Of a stretch of 64,000 nt of DNA, positions 1 through 8,494 are shown one piece after another. The notes beneath the pieces were generated by a model, which did not search any database, was not told the origin of the DNA, and was given only the letters and a program-made list of their open reading frames with translations. The position numbers and the translations under genes are program-made. The stretch lies in assembly GCF_050571805.1 (NCBI RefSeq), contig NZ_CP192219.1; one strand, 5' to 3'. The stretch is from Halodesulfovibrio aestuarii. GTDB taxonomy: Bacteria > Desulfobacterota > Desulfovibrionia > Desulfovibrionales > Desulfovibrionaceae. How positions within the stretch are numbered: the first letter of the stretch is position 1; the number at the start of each line of letters is the position of its first letter.

Positions 1-431
1 ATTGCTCCGGAGTCAGCAGACTGTGTCGGAGTTTTTTGCGGTGCAGGCGCTGGAAGATGGTTTTCAATACCTAGTTGTGACGACATCATCCGCATGGCAC
101 CTTCGATTTGTGTAATGCGTTGTTTAATGTTTGCCACGTCAGCTTCAAGAGAAGCCATGGTACCTGTTTCAGTCTGCACATCCTCAATCTGGCCTTCCAG
201 TGTCGCTACAGAAACTTTCATGCCCTTAAGTTCAGACCAGATATCAGCCTGTTCAGGGCGAACTGTTTCGAGTGCTTGTGACGTTGAACCGAGTGAGTTG
301 TTAAGAACCAAAATTTGTTGTTCTTGTTGAGACAGCTTACGTTCGAGGAGGTTTACTTGTTCCTGTTTAACGCAAGCAAGCAGAAATAACGTACTGAGAC
401 ATACAATAGTTATACGAATGGTAATTCGCAT
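1..431 (-). CDS. YbgF/CpoB-like coiled-coil lipoprotein (partial, 3' end off window)
   Basis: The gene starts at an ATG at 431 and reads leftwards past the window edge; 143 codons are visible. The N-terminus is a lipoprotein signal with lipobox LLAC, putting the lipidated Cys at about residue 20. A Gln/Leu-rich coiled-coil stretch follows (about residues 25-115), then a Pro/Gln-rich linker starts. This is the arrangement of the N-terminal half of YbgF/CpoB proteins, whose C-terminal TPR repeats would lie outside the window. YbgF/CpoB works with the Tol-Pal system at the outer membrane. A GAGAGGA ribosome site precedes the start, which is only 3 bases after the previous gene. The family call is moderate because the diagnostic TPR half is missing. 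Confidence 0.6.
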   Translation of the reverse strand, partial: MRITIRITIVCLSTLFLLACVKQEQVNLLERKLSQQEQQILVLNNSLGSTSQALETVRPEQADIWSELKGMKVSVATLEGQIEDVQTETGTMASLEADVANIKQRITQIEGAMRMMSSQLGIENHLPAPAPQKTPTQSADSGA

Positions 432-434
432 GGA

Positions 435-707
435 TTATCCTCTCTGTTGAGGTGGTTTCGCCCATGGGGCAAGGCCGGTAGTGCGACGGAAGCCGAATAG
501 AAGGTAGAGGATTCCACCCAGTACTGGCAGCATTACACCAGCAAGCATCCAACCATATTTTTCCATTGGTGAGGTAAATTCATGTTTATACGAATGCCAA
601 ATAGACCACAAATTAGGCAAAATGGGAAGAGCGAGTGCCAGAGCTAACAGTGCCGGATGCATTTCAGACACCGAAAAAACATTTAAAATTGGTAGTAATT
701 CAGTCAT
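435..707 (-). CDS. Small PLDNc_N-like membrane protein
   Basis: A 90-residue protein with two predicted transmembrane segments (about residues 19-36 and 53-73) and a basic Pro/Gln tail. The pattern of two helices separated by a short polar stretch with W-S-I-W resembles the phospholipase D nuclease N-terminal (PLDNc_N) family of short membrane proteins, whose role is unknown. It starts 9 bases after the lspA stop and ends 3 bases before the next gene, so it is probably cotranscribed with lspA. A purine-rich GAGAGGG lies just upstream of the ATG. The family call rests on overall pattern only. Confidence 0.65.
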   Translation of the reverse strand: MTELLPILNVFSVSEMHPALLALALALPILPNLWSIWHSYKHEFTSPMEKYGWMLAGVMLPVLGGILYLLFGFRRTTGLAPWAKPPQQRG

Positions 708-716
708 GAGCCCTCT

Positions 717-1187
717 CTAAGTAAAGTCCCTGATAGTCAGCAGCATTAATCCAGCACCTACACATATGCAGATATCCGCAACGTTGAATGCCGGCCAGTG
801 GTAGTTTTTATAATAAAAATCAAGAAAATCGATAACAGCGCCAATCCGGATTCGGTCAATGAGATTGCCAATGGCACCGCCGAGAATAAAACCCAGCGCT
901 GTAAATAAAATTTTGTTAGATTTTGCTGAACGTGTCATTAGATGCACTGCAACACAGGCAGCTATTGCAGCACCACTAAACAACCAGATTTGCCAGTTGC
1001 TTTCTGTACTGTTTAAAAAACCAAATGCCGCACCACGGTTAAGTACATGCACTAAGTTAAAGAAATCAGGAACAACAGGAAAGCCCCTCCAAAGGGGGAT
1101 GTGGTGAACGGTAAGCCATTTGGTGAACTGGTCCGCGATAATGGAAAAAAGACCAATTCCGTAGACGATCAGATATCGTGAGCGCAT
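717..1187 (-). CDS. lspA: Lipoprotein signal peptidase (signal peptidase II)
   Basis: This inner-membrane aspartyl protease removes signal peptides from prolipoproteins after lipidation. The 156-residue length and four hydrophobic segments fit the family. The conserved block NLIDR...DFLDF and the later FNVAD carry the two catalytic aspartates (about residues 117 and 139). The ATG at 1187 was chosen over an upstream in-frame ATG because GGAGG sits 5-6 bases before it and the protein then begins with a normal first membrane helix. It lies downstream of ileS, the classical ileS-lspA order, but a terminator-like hairpin lies between them. The neighbouring lipoprotein gene would be one of its substrates. 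Confidence 0.95.
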   Translation of the reverse strand: MRSRYLIVYGIGLFSIIADQFTKWLTVHHIPLWRGFPVVPDFFNLVHVLNRGAAFGFLNSTESNWQIWLFSGAAIAACVAVHLMTRSAKSNKILFTALGFILGGAIGNLIDRIRIGAVIDFLDFYYKNYHWPAFNVADICICVGAGLMLLTIRDFT

Positions 1188-1212
1188 GGAACCTCCAGAT
1201 ATGGAAGCATAT

Positions 1213-1250
1213 AGAAAAAGAGCCTGCCGAATCAAGTCCGGAAGGCTCTT
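1213..1250 (-). terminator. Intrinsic terminator or attenuator between ileS and lspA
   Basis: On the minus strand AAGAGCCT pairs with AGGCTCTT, extended by CCG/CGG after one mismatch, and five T residues follow. It ends only about 25 bases before the lspA start, so it either ends ileS transcripts or attenuates lspA. An upstream segment (1273-1279, CCGGAGG on the minus strand) could pair with the 5' arm and compete. Confidence 0.6.
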
Positions 1251-1433
1251 AACTTTATGACAAAACCAGTTGCCTCCGGTTATTGAGGATGACCTGCTAC
1301 ATTTTTCTTTGTAACGTTCGCTTATAGCGAAATGTCAATGGTTTGCCTGTAACGCTTTTCCTTAGACGACTTTTCAAAGGCTTTTTACAATGAAAAGTCA
1401 AATGAAGAAGCTGTCAGTGCAATTAATTGCAGG

Positions 1434-1480
1434 TGAGAGCAAAAGCTCTCATACGGGCCAGGGCAACGCCCTAGCCCGTA
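1434..1480 (-). repeat. Two adjacent hairpins downstream of ileS
   Basis: The first hairpin (1452-1480) has a 13-bp stem with one mismatch and a 3-base loop. The second (1434-1451) has a 7-bp stem around an AAAA/TTTT loop. Neither is followed by a clear T-run, so they may protect the ileS mRNA 3' end rather than terminate it. Confidence 0.45.
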
Positions 1481-1497
1481 GAGGCAACTATATTTGA

Positions 1498-4311
1498 TTA
1501 CTTTGCTGCCTGAAGTACGCCTGTACAACGTGGGCAGATAGTCGGATGTTCGCTGTCTGTACCAAGTTCGTTGCTGTAAATCCAACAGCGTTCGCATTTT
1601 TCGCCTTCAGCTTTAGCAACTGTAATCTTAAGTCCTTCAACGGCTTCAGATGCAAAAGCATCTGCCGGAGCATCATCAAGAGCTGCTGTAGAAAGCTGGG
1701 AAACGATAAAGTTGGCACGCAGGTCTGTTTTTAGTGCTTCAAGTTTTTCTGCAATAGGTGCTGCCATGTATAAAGTAATGTGGGTATCCAGAGGATGGCC
1801 AACAATTCCTTCTTTACGCACTGGCTCAATCGCTTTGGTCATTTCAGAGCGAACTTGAAGCAGCATTTCCCAGTTTACTCGTTCTTCATCTGAGATAGAG
1901 AACAGCTGCAGGTCCTTGGAAGAGAGAGCAAATACCGTATCTACTTCCGGCTTGAGGCCTTCAGGAATGTATTTGAACACTTCTTCAGCCGTGAAACTGA
2001 GAACTGGAGCCATGCTACGAACCAGTAAGGTTACAATGTGCAGCATTGCAGTTTGTGCTGAACGGCGCTCTTTGCTGTCTGCAGCAGAAGAGTAGAGGCG
2101 ATCTTTCAGAATATCTAAGTAGAAAGAAGAAAGATCCGTTGTGCACAAGTTATGCAGTGTATGGTACACCTTGTGGAATTCGTATTCGGTGTAAGCAGTC
2201 TGAATTTTTTCATATGCACGGCATACAAGGTCAACTGCGTAGCGATCAAGTGGTTCCATTTCTTCAAACGAAACAAGCGCATCAGGAGTAAGGTCGCTGA
2301 TGTTGCCAAGCAGGTAACGGCTGGTGTTGCGGATGCGACGGTATGCATCAACCAGTCGGCTCAGAATTTCTTCAGAAATACGAACGTCTTCACGGTATTC
2401 AACAGAGGATGCCCACATACGGAGAATTTCTGCACCGTATTTTTTGATTACCTCTTCTGGCTCAATACCGTTGCCCACAGACTTGGACATTTTTTTGCCT
2501 TCACCGTCGACAACGTAGCCGTGAGTAAGAACCTCTTTATACGGAGGACAGCCACGGGTGCCCATGGAGGCCAGCAGTGAGCTGTGGAACCAACCGCGGT
2601 GCTGGTCAGAACCTTCAAGGTACATATCGGCAGGGAAGCTGAGTTCTGGACGCTGTTCTACAACTGCGGCAAAGCTGGTGCCGGAGTCGAACCAAACGTC
2701 GAGAATGTCTTTGCTGCGCTTCCAGTGGTGTCCACCACATTTAGGACAAACAAGATCTTCTGGTACGAGGTCAGCGATATCTGATTCAAACCAGTAGTCA
2801 CAGCCCGTTTTATGCTCTGCAAATTTCTCTACAATGCCTTTTACCCAGTCGGTGTCGTACCATGCTTCGTCACAGCTTTTACAAAGCAGTGCGATGATAG
2901 GTACGCCCCACATACGTTGACGTGAGATACACCAGTCAGGGCGGTTTTCGATCATATTGTAGATACGTTCTTCACCCCATGCCGGAATCCATTTAACATC
3001 GTTACGGATTGCTTCAAGAGAGCGTTTGCGAAGGTCGTTAGTTTCCATAGTGATGAACCACTGAGTTGTGGCACGGAATATAACAGGCTTCTTACATCTC
3101 CAGCAGTGTGGGTAAGAGTGCTTTACTTTGGACTGCGCGAGAAGGTTGCCGACTTCTTCAAGCTTCTCAATTACTTTAGGGTTAGCTTCAGTAATAGTGA
3201 GGCCTGCGAAGAACTCAACAGAATCGAGGAAGCGAGCTTCGTCGTCCATTGGAGAATAAATTTCAAGACCGTACTTCTGACCAACTTCAAAGTCTTCGCG
3301 ACCATGACCCGGAGCAGTGTGAACACAGCCGGTACCGGATTCGGTAGTAACGTGGTCACCGAGGCAGAGAGGAGATTCTCGGTCATAAATAGGGTGCTTG
3401 GCTACAATACCTTCAAGCTTATCACCTGTGGTTGTTCCAACTACAGCGTAGTTTTCCCATCCAAAGGTTTTAACGTTTTCTTCAACCAGTGCAGAAGCAA
3501 GCAGGTAGAAGTCGCCATTTACAGCCACAAGGCTGTATTCAAGCTCTGGGTGTACAGCAATCGCCATGTTGTCTGGAATAGTCCAAGGGGTGGTTGTCCA
3601 GATGACGGCAAAGGTTTTTGCTGGATCAGCCTGCGGGAATACTTCCTTCACCCGTGCGTCGTTCATAGGGAAACGAACATAGATAGAAGGGGATACGTGA
3701 TCGTCGTACTCTACTTCTGCTTCTGCAAGAGCAGTTTTACAGGATGAACACCAGTAAATTGGCTTTTTGCTACGAGAAACAGAACCTTTTTCCATAAAGT
3801 GACCAAGCTCACGAGCAGTTGCAGCTTCGTAAGATGGGTGCATGGTGAGGTAAGGGTTGTCCCAGTCACCAAGAACGCCAAGACGCTTGAATTCTTTACG
3901 CTGGATACCAACAAACTTTTCTGCGTATTCGCGGCATACTTTACGGAACACGTGCTCAGGAATAGAGTTTTTCTTATCGCCGAGCTGCTGTTCAACTTTA
4001 AGCTCAATTGGGAGACCGTGACAGTCCCAACCCGGAATATACGGAGCTCTTTTGCCCTGCATGTTCTGGGATTTAATAATAATATCTTTAAGAATCTTGT
4101 TCAGTGCGTGACCAAGATGGAGATGACCGTTAGCATATGGAGGTCCGTCGTGCAGGACGTACTCACCATTCTCACCGCTTGCGGCGAGCATGGCATCATA
4201 GGCTTTTTTGCTTTCCCATTCTTTGAGCATTTCTGGCTCTTTCTGGGAGAGGTTTGCCTTCATCGGAAATTTGGTTTTTGGGAGATGTAGCGTCTTTTTG
4301 TAGTCGCTCAT
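1498..4311 (-). CDS. ileS: Isoleucine-tRNA ligase
   Basis: Class I aminoacyl-tRNA synthetase that charges tRNA-Ile, 937 residues. The HIGH-type motif PYANGHLHLGH is at about residues 58-68, KMSKS is in GKKMSKSVGN at about 600, and a C-terminal zinc-binding module has paired cysteines (CERC ... CPRC) in the last 40 residues, as in bacterial-type IleRS. A large CP1 editing domain is present (T-rich TTTPWT and GTGCVHTAPGHG motifs). The ATG at 4311 gives the usual N-terminus and has GGAGGAAGAG upstream; an in-frame ATG nine codons earlier would place the ribosome site inside the gene. No T-box leader is visible. lspA follows after a 310-base spacer. Confidence 0.97.
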   Translation of the reverse strand: MSDYKKTLHLPKTKFPMKANLSQKEPEMLKEWESKKAYDAMLAASGENGEYVLHDGPPYANGHLHLGHALNKILKDIIIKSQNMQGKRAPYIPGWDCHGLPIELKVEQQLGDKKNSIPEHVFRKVCREYAEKFVGIQRKEFKRLGVLGDWDNPYLTMHPSYEAATARELGHFMEKGSVSRSKKPIYWCSSCKTALAEAEVEYDDHVSPSIYVRFPMNDARVKEVFPQADPAKTFAVIWTTTPWTIPDNMAIAVHPELEYSLVAVNGDFYLLASALVEENVKTFGWENYAVVGTTTGDKLEGIVAKHPIYDRESPLCLGDHVTTESGTGCVHTAPGHGREDFEVGQKYGLEIYSPMDDEARFLDSVEFFAGLTITEANPKVIEKLEEVGNLLAQSKVKHSYPHCWRCKKPVIFRATTQWFITMETNDLRKRSLEAIRNDVKWIPAWGEERIYNMIENRPDWCISRQRMWGVPIIALLCKSCDEAWYDTDWVKGIVEKFAEHKTGCDYWFESDIADLVPEDLVCPKCGGHHWKRSKDILDVWFDSGTSFAAVVEQRPELSFPADMYLEGSDQHRGWFHSSLLASMGTRGCPPYKEVLTHGYVVDGEGKKMSKSVGNGIEPEEVIKKYGAEILRMWASSVEYREDVRISEEILSRLVDAYRRIRNTSRYLLGNISDLTPDALVSFEEMEPLDRYAVDLVCRAYEKIQTAYTEYEFHKVYHTLHNLCTTDLSSFYLDILKDRLYSSAADSKERRSAQTAMLHIVTLLVRSMAPVLSFTAEEVFKYIPEGLKPEVDTVFALSSKDLQLFSISDEERVNWEMLLQVRSEMTKAIEPVRKEGIVGHPLDTHITLYMAAPIAEKLEALKTDLRANFIVSQLSTAALDDAPADAFASEAVEGLKITVAKAEGEKCERCWIYSNELGTDSEHPTICPRCTGVLQAAK

Positions 4312-4427
4312 GGGAATCTCTTCCTCCGGAAGTAACATTGCTGAAATAAGTCAGTTAGATTGATTTAAATGTTTGCTAAAGTCAAGAACACAGCTGTGAT
4401 GAAGAAAAATAACTTTTTTGTCAAAAG

Positions 4428-4460
4428 AAAAAAGTCCCCTGCAGTAGTTCTGCAGGAGAC
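4428..4460 (-). terminator. Terminator after hypC
   Basis: On the minus strand a GC-rich hairpin (CCTGCAG / CTGCAGG core, outer GTC/GAC) is followed by TTTTTT. It lies 25 bases past the hypC stop and would end the hyn-hypC transcript. Confidence 0.8.
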
Positions 4461-4484
4461 CAAAAATCGTTATGAACTGAATAA

Positions 4485-4736
4485 TTAAAAAGCGCCAGGC
4501 GTGCACTCATTAATTCCTGCCATTTGTCTGAGCAATCGCAGTGTCTCCTGTGCTTCATCAAAGTCCAGTTTCCGAAGTGCGAATCCTGCGTGAACAATCA
4601 CGAAGTCGCCAATTTCGGCAGGACTTTCTAAAAGCATAGTCGAAACATCAATATATGTTTCACTTTGTCCCACACGACATTTTGCCACGGTATCAGACTG
4701 AATTTCTACAACTTCAGCAGGAATTGCAAGGCACAT
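4485..4736 (-). CDS. hypC: Hydrogenase maturation chaperone HypC
   Basis: HypC carries the Fe(CN)2CO unit with HypD and holds the hydrogenase large-subunit precursor until nickel is inserted. The 83-residue protein starts with the diagnostic MCLAIPAEV, whose Cys2 is the functional residue, and has the small OB-like fold pattern ending in GDFVIVHAGFALRKLD. The ATG at 4736 was chosen so that Cys is residue 2; AGGAG lies 6 bases upstream. It is the last gene of the hyn block, 67 bases after the protease. No hypA, B, D, E or F lies in the window, so they must be elsewhere. Confidence 0.93.
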   Translation of the reverse strand: MCLAIPAEVVEIQSDTVAKCRVGQSETYIDVSTMLLESPAEIGDFVIVHAGFALRKLDFDEAQETLRLLRQMAGINECTPGAF

Positions 4737-4803
4737 AAGCACTCCTAGGAACAGCGTAAGGCTGATAATTCATCAAAATATACGTTGAAAAGATTCCGGT
4801 TGG

Positions 4804-5292
4804 CTATTTTTTGAAAAATTTGCCGCCGGATTCGGTAATTTCCTGGAGTACAATGTCACACATTGAATCGAGTTTGCAAGCTACTTCTGATGAGAGATTT
4901 AGATTCATTGTTTGATAGTCGCTAGGCTCCATCCCGATTACAACAGTATCAGGACGGTTTCCTACCAGTTCACAGAAAATAAGGGTGTCGACTAAATCAG
5001 TTTGATGCATGGAGTTGTTAAAACCAAGGCTTTTGCGCAGATCTTCGCCAACTAGACGGTATATTGAACCGGCTTCATCGCCGCATAGCACGGCATCAAC
5101 AACAATTAATTTGTCGTATTGAACGATGTGGTCCATCAGCTTCATGCCAAGTGTGCCACCGTCAAATAAGGTTACGTTATCTGAAAAATTATATGAAGAG
5201 GACAGCTGTTCAACAGCTCGAACTCCAAGGCCTTCATCAGTATACAGAGTATTTCCCACGCCCAGAACGAGAATTTCAGGAGAATTATTCAT
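4804..5292 (-). CDS. HyaD/HybD-family [NiFe] hydrogenase maturation endopeptidase
   Basis: Nickel-dependent endopeptidase that removes the C-terminal tail of the large-subunit precursor after metal insertion. The 162-residue protein has the family signatures: LGVGNTLYTDEGLGV with the first metal-binding Glu near residue 18, DAVLCGDEAG with the second acidic ligand, and MHQTDLVD with the metal-binding His. It lies between hynA and hypC, so HynA, which ends DPCIACGVH plus a tail, is the expected substrate. It resembles HysD at 8495 in plan but not closely. The start at 5292 matches relatives; no strong ribosome site is visible. In Desulfovibrio this position is often named hynC. Confidence 0.88.
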   Translation of the reverse strand: MNNSPEILVLGVGNTLYTDEGLGVRAVEQLSSSYNFSDNVTLFDGGTLGMKLMDHIVQYDKLIVVDAVLCGDEAGSIYRLVGEDLRKSLGFNNSMHQTDLVDTLIFCELVGNRPDTVVIGMEPSDYQTMNLNLSSEVACKLDSMCDIVLQEITESGGKFFKK

Positions 5293-5549
5293 AATATCTT
5301 TTGTTGCCTCACTGGCTAATGCGGCCATCTGTGTATAGTTGGGGCGGTTCTTCGAAGAACGACGTGTTGCCTGAACCTCGTAAGAGGTATGCCCTCCAAC
5401 CTGCGATTAGAAGTAAAATTTTGTGAAGGGTATGATTGGTTATAATCTAAGGATTACAAGATGGTGGATAAGTTTTAAAAAAAACTTTGTAGTATGTTTG
5501 CTGGGGGAAATCTAGTAAGATTTCCCCCAGCATTTAGAGGCGATTATCT
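5293..5549. other. Spacer between hynA and its protease gene
   Basis: No gene is seen. It holds the 15-bp hairpin after hynA (5499-5532) and a perfect 14-base palindrome GTTCTTCGAAGAAC at 5347-5360, about 55 bases upstream of the protease start, which may be an operator or an mRNA hairpin. Confidence 0.5.
5499..5532 (-). terminator. Perfect 15-bp hairpin after hynA
   Basis: TGCTGGGGGAAATCT pairs exactly with AGATTTCCCCCAGCA around a 4-base loop, 17 bases past the hynA stop. No T-run follows directly, although a TTTTTTTT run lies about 20 bases further on. It may be a 3'-protecting processing hairpin that lets hynBA mRNA outlast the downstream protease and hypC message. Confidence 0.6.
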
Positions 5550-7238
5550 TTATCTAATTTTGAACTTATGTACTTTGTTTGTATTTCCATCGATCACGTG
5601 TACGCCACAGGCGATACATGGGTCGAAGGAGTGCACAGTTCTGAGGATTTCAACAGGGCGTTCTGCATCTGCCACAGGAGTACCGACAAGTGCTTCTTCT
5701 ACTGGTGACAGCAGGTCGTTTGCACAGCGAGGTCCAAGGTTCCATGTGGAAGGCACAACAAGCTGGAAGTTATCAATCTTTTTTTCTTTAACTTTAAGCC
5801 AGTGAGAGAGCCCACCGCGTGGTGCGTTAACAAAACCAACGCCTTCGCCTTTTTCAACCATATCGACATCTTCGATAATTTGGTTTTTACCTGCAGCGAG
5901 GTTGGCTTCAAGCTGATCCAGCATGTCCACACAGTGTTCAGCTGCAACGGCTGTTTCAATACCACGAGCGGCGATACGACCAAGGGTTGAGTAGAGATTT
6001 TCTACTTTAATGCCAAGGGTATTAAGAACGTGATCTACAAGCGGTTTAATCTTTGGATGACCTTTTGCGTAGGCAACGAGTACCTGTGCAAGAGGGCCGG
6101 TTTCCATAGCTTTATCTTCATAGCGAGGAGCTTTCATCCATGAGTAGCGATCTTCACCGAACATTTCAGTGTACTTAGGATCAGTTTCGCCTTTGTATGG
6201 ATGTAATGCTTTATCGCCTTCGTACCAGCTGTAGCGTACGTGTTCTGCAATTTTATTTGGATCAAACTTCTGTACGTTGCCGAAGTCGCGATTCATCACT
6301 ATGCCGGCTGGGAAGTAACGGGAATCAAGTTCCTGACCTTTTGTCGGGAATTCGCCGAAGGTAAGGAAGTTGGTACAGCCACCGTATTGCGTCCAGTCTT
6401 TATACTGGCCTGCGATTGCAAGAAGGTCAGGAATGTAGACTTGGTCAATGAAGTTTTTGGTCTGCATGAGCAGATCGCGGAACTGCTTGAGCTTTTCTTT
6501 TTCCAAAGATTTGTAGCAGGTAACGCCGCCAACTTGCATGAACTGAGGATGCGGGTTTTTACCACCGAAAATAGCCATAGCACGGGCAGGAAGCAGTTGT
6601 ATTTTGAGTGCTTCAAGGTAGTGTGCTGTACCTATAAGGTTAAGCTCTGGGCTCAGGTAGTAACCTTCGTGACCGTTTAAGAAGTAAGCATTAGTGAAAG
6701 GTCCAAGCTGGCCGCTGTCTACAAACTTCTTAAGAGTTGCCTGAACCGCTTTAAGGTCTTCGACTTTGGTTTGGCGTGGAGAGATTGAGTTGGCGATGGA
6801 AGCAGCTTTCTTAGGGTCTGCTTTCAGGGCACCTGCTACATCAATCCAGTCCAATCCGCAGAGATGATAGAAATGCACGAGATGGTCATGCATATACTGG
6901 CTACCCATAACAAGGTTACGGATAAGGGTAGCGTTTTCCGGAATGGTTACATTACAGGCATCTTCTGCTGCGCGGGTGGAAGCGAGGCCGTGTACGTAGG
7001 TACATACGCCGCATGAGCGCTGGGTAAAGTGCTGTGCATCTTCCGGTTTGCGACCTTTAAGGATTATTTCAAGCCCACGAAATAGAGTAGAAGAACTCCA
7101 TGCGTTGGCAATTTTACCATCTTTTAATTCTACCTCGATACGAAGGTGACCTTCGATACGCGAGACAGGATCTACAACAACTCTGCCGCTCTTGTTGCCC
7201 TGAGGGGTAACAGGGAATCCAGAGGAATTGCTTTTCAT
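5550..7238 (-). CDS. hynA: Periplasmic [NiFe] hydrogenase large subunit
   Basis: Carries the Ni-Fe active site of an H2-uptake hydrogenase. The 562-residue protein has both nickel-binding pairs: RSCGVCTYVH near residue 80 and DPCIACGVH near the C-terminus, here with ordinary cysteine rather than selenocysteine. The 15 residues after the final His are the tail removed by the maturation protease. RIEGHLRIEV near residue 30 is also family-typical. There is no signal peptide; the subunit is exported with the Tat-bearing small subunit. It follows hynB by 38 bases with AAGGAG upstream of the ATG, and the perfect hairpin at 5499 ends it. Confidence 0.96.
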   Translation of the reverse strand: MKSNSSGFPVTPQGNKSGRVVVDPVSRIEGHLRIEVELKDGKIANAWSSSTLFRGLEIILKGRKPEDAQHFTQRSCGVCTYVHGLASTRAAEDACNVTIPENATLIRNLVMGSQYMHDHLVHFYHLCGLDWIDVAGALKADPKKAASIANSISPRQTKVEDLKAVQATLKKFVDSGQLGPFTNAYFLNGHEGYYLSPELNLIGTAHYLEALKIQLLPARAMAIFGGKNPHPQFMQVGGVTCYKSLEKEKLKQFRDLLMQTKNFIDQVYIPDLLAIAGQYKDWTQYGGCTNFLTFGEFPTKGQELDSRYFPAGIVMNRDFGNVQKFDPNKIAEHVRYSWYEGDKALHPYKGETDPKYTEMFGEDRYSWMKAPRYEDKAMETGPLAQVLVAYAKGHPKIKPLVDHVLNTLGIKVENLYSTLGRIAARGIETAVAAEHCVDMLDQLEANLAAGKNQIIEDVDMVEKGEGVGFVNAPRGGLSHWLKVKEKKIDNFQLVVPSTWNLGPRCANDLLSPVEEALVGTPVADAERPVEILRTVHSFDPCIACGVHVIDGNTNKVHKFKIR

Positions 7239-7276
7239 GTATCTTGCTCCTTGGGATAAGCTATCGGTTCAAGCTG

Positions 7277-8230
7277 CTAGTTTTCATAGAACGGGCTCAT
7301 TTCGTCCCAGAAGTTAGGTTCAGAGCAGCCGATACAAGGGTGACCTGCATCAACAGGCCAGTTTACCTGATTGAATTTGATGGTAGGGCAGTTGTTATAG
7401 GTATCTGGACCCTTACATCCTAATTCATACAGGCACCATCCCTTGCGAGCTTCCTCAGAATTAAAGGAAGGAGCAAACTCACCAGCTTCAAAGTGTGGTA
7501 AGCGTGGGCACTGGTCATGAACGCTTGTTCCAAAGAACGGAACAGGTCTTTGCAAATCATCAAGTTCTGGGGCTTTGTGCTTTGTGAGATAATATAAAAT
7601 CGTACCCACAAAGTTATACGGGTTAGGAGGGCAACCCGGAACATTGATGCCTACGATGTTTTTATCTTTAAGGATTTCATTAACACCCTTTGCACCAGTT
7701 GGGTTAGGAGCAGCAGCCTGAACGCCACCAAAGCAGGCACAGGTGCCATGGTTGATAAGAGCTGTAGCTTTAGGAGCAATGTTGTTGACAATGTCCAGCA
7801 TGGTATGTCCGGCTACTTTACCGTATATACCGCCGTCTTTTGTCGGGACACCACCTTCAATAGCAAGGATAAAGCCATTAGGATTTTCCACAGCCTGCTC
7901 AAGTGCTTTTTCAGCAGCATCGCCTGCAGCGGTCATGATAGTCTCATCATAATCCAATGAAATGGTATCGAAAAGGATCTCTTGAATGTACGGCTCATGT
8001 GCCCGAAGGAGAGCTTCGGTACAGCCGGTGCATTCTGCACAATGCAAATACACAACAGAAGGGCGGAGTTTAGAGGTGATAGCTTCGGCAATTTTTGCTC
8101 CGAACGCAGGAGCCATTCCAAGGGACACAGCAGCCGCAGTACAGTACTTCATGAACTGACGGCGGGAGACCCCTTTCTTTTCTAGACGTTCAACGACATC
8201 GTCTTTGCCGAGACCTACAGAAATTTTCAT
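7277..8230 (-). CDS. hynB: Periplasmic [NiFe] hydrogenase small subunit
   Basis: Electron-transfer subunit with three Fe-S clusters. A Tat signal with SRRQFMKY is at residues 22-29, followed by a hydrophobic stretch ending near AFGAKIAEA. Proximal-cluster cysteines lie in CAECTGC, GTCACFGG and PGCPPNP; the distal cluster uses the His and Cys of SVHDQCP and later cysteines. In the medial-cluster region, NWPVDAGHPCIGC has Pro where the [NiFeSe] paralogue has Cys, which predicts a [3Fe-4S] medial cluster as in standard Desulfovibrio [NiFe] enzymes. The protein has 317 residues and the ATG at 8230 is preceded by AAGGAGGTT. It heads the hyn block. Confidence 0.96.
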   Translation of the reverse strand: MKISVGLGKDDVVERLEKKGVSRRQFMKYCTAAAVSLGMAPAFGAKIAEAITSKLRPSVVYLHCAECTGCTEALLRAHEPYIQEILFDTISLDYDETIMTAAGDAAEKALEQAVENPNGFILAIEGGVPTKDGGIYGKVAGHTMLDIVNNIAPKATALINHGTCACFGGVQAAAPNPTGAKGVNEILKDKNIVGINVPGCPPNPYNFVGTILYYLTKHKAPELDDLQRPVPFFGTSVHDQCPRLPHFEAGEFAPSFNSEEARKGWCLYELGCKGPDTYNNCPTIKFNQVNWPVDAGHPCIGCSEPNFWDEMSPFYEN

Positions 8231-8442
8231 ACAACCTCCTTATAGGAAGGAAACGGTTTGCACCTTAGTGCTACACCAGACGTATAAACACTGTTGGCTT
8301 CATACGTAACACTACATATCTATTAAAGAAACCAACTGATATAACTGCCATCACGATAGCATAATTGAATTTTTCTTCATAATAGAAAAAAAGAATATCA
8401 TTGGGTTATTTTCATTACGTTTTTCGAAGGTTGTGTCAGATA
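8231..8442 (-). promoter_or_regulatory. Upstream region of hynB
   Basis: About 210 AT-rich bases between the hysD terminator and hynB must hold the hyn promoter. A 13-base stretch at 8284-8296 recurs upstream of rpoH (49764-49776), and CGTAT/ATACG half-sites flank it here. I cannot fix a -35/-10 pair with confidence. Confidence 0.35.
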
Positions 8443-8476
8443 CAAAAAAAAGCCCCTGATACAGGGGCTTTTTTAT
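8443..8476. terminator. Bidirectional terminator between hysD and hynB
   Basis: AGCCCCTG and CAGGGGCT form an 8-bp stem with a 3-base loop, flanked by A7 on the left and T6 on the right, so it works on either strand. It separates the hys block from the hyn block. Confidence 0.88.
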
Positions 8477-8494
8477 TGGCAGGAAAAAATAACC

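Noticed and set aside
3106..3747. Long plus-strand frame inside ileS
   Set aside because: It is an antisense shadow of ileS with no ribosome site and composition unlike a real protein.
4312..4484. T-box leader upstream of ileS
   Set aside because: No specifier hairpin or T-box sequence is visible, and the space contains the hypC terminator.
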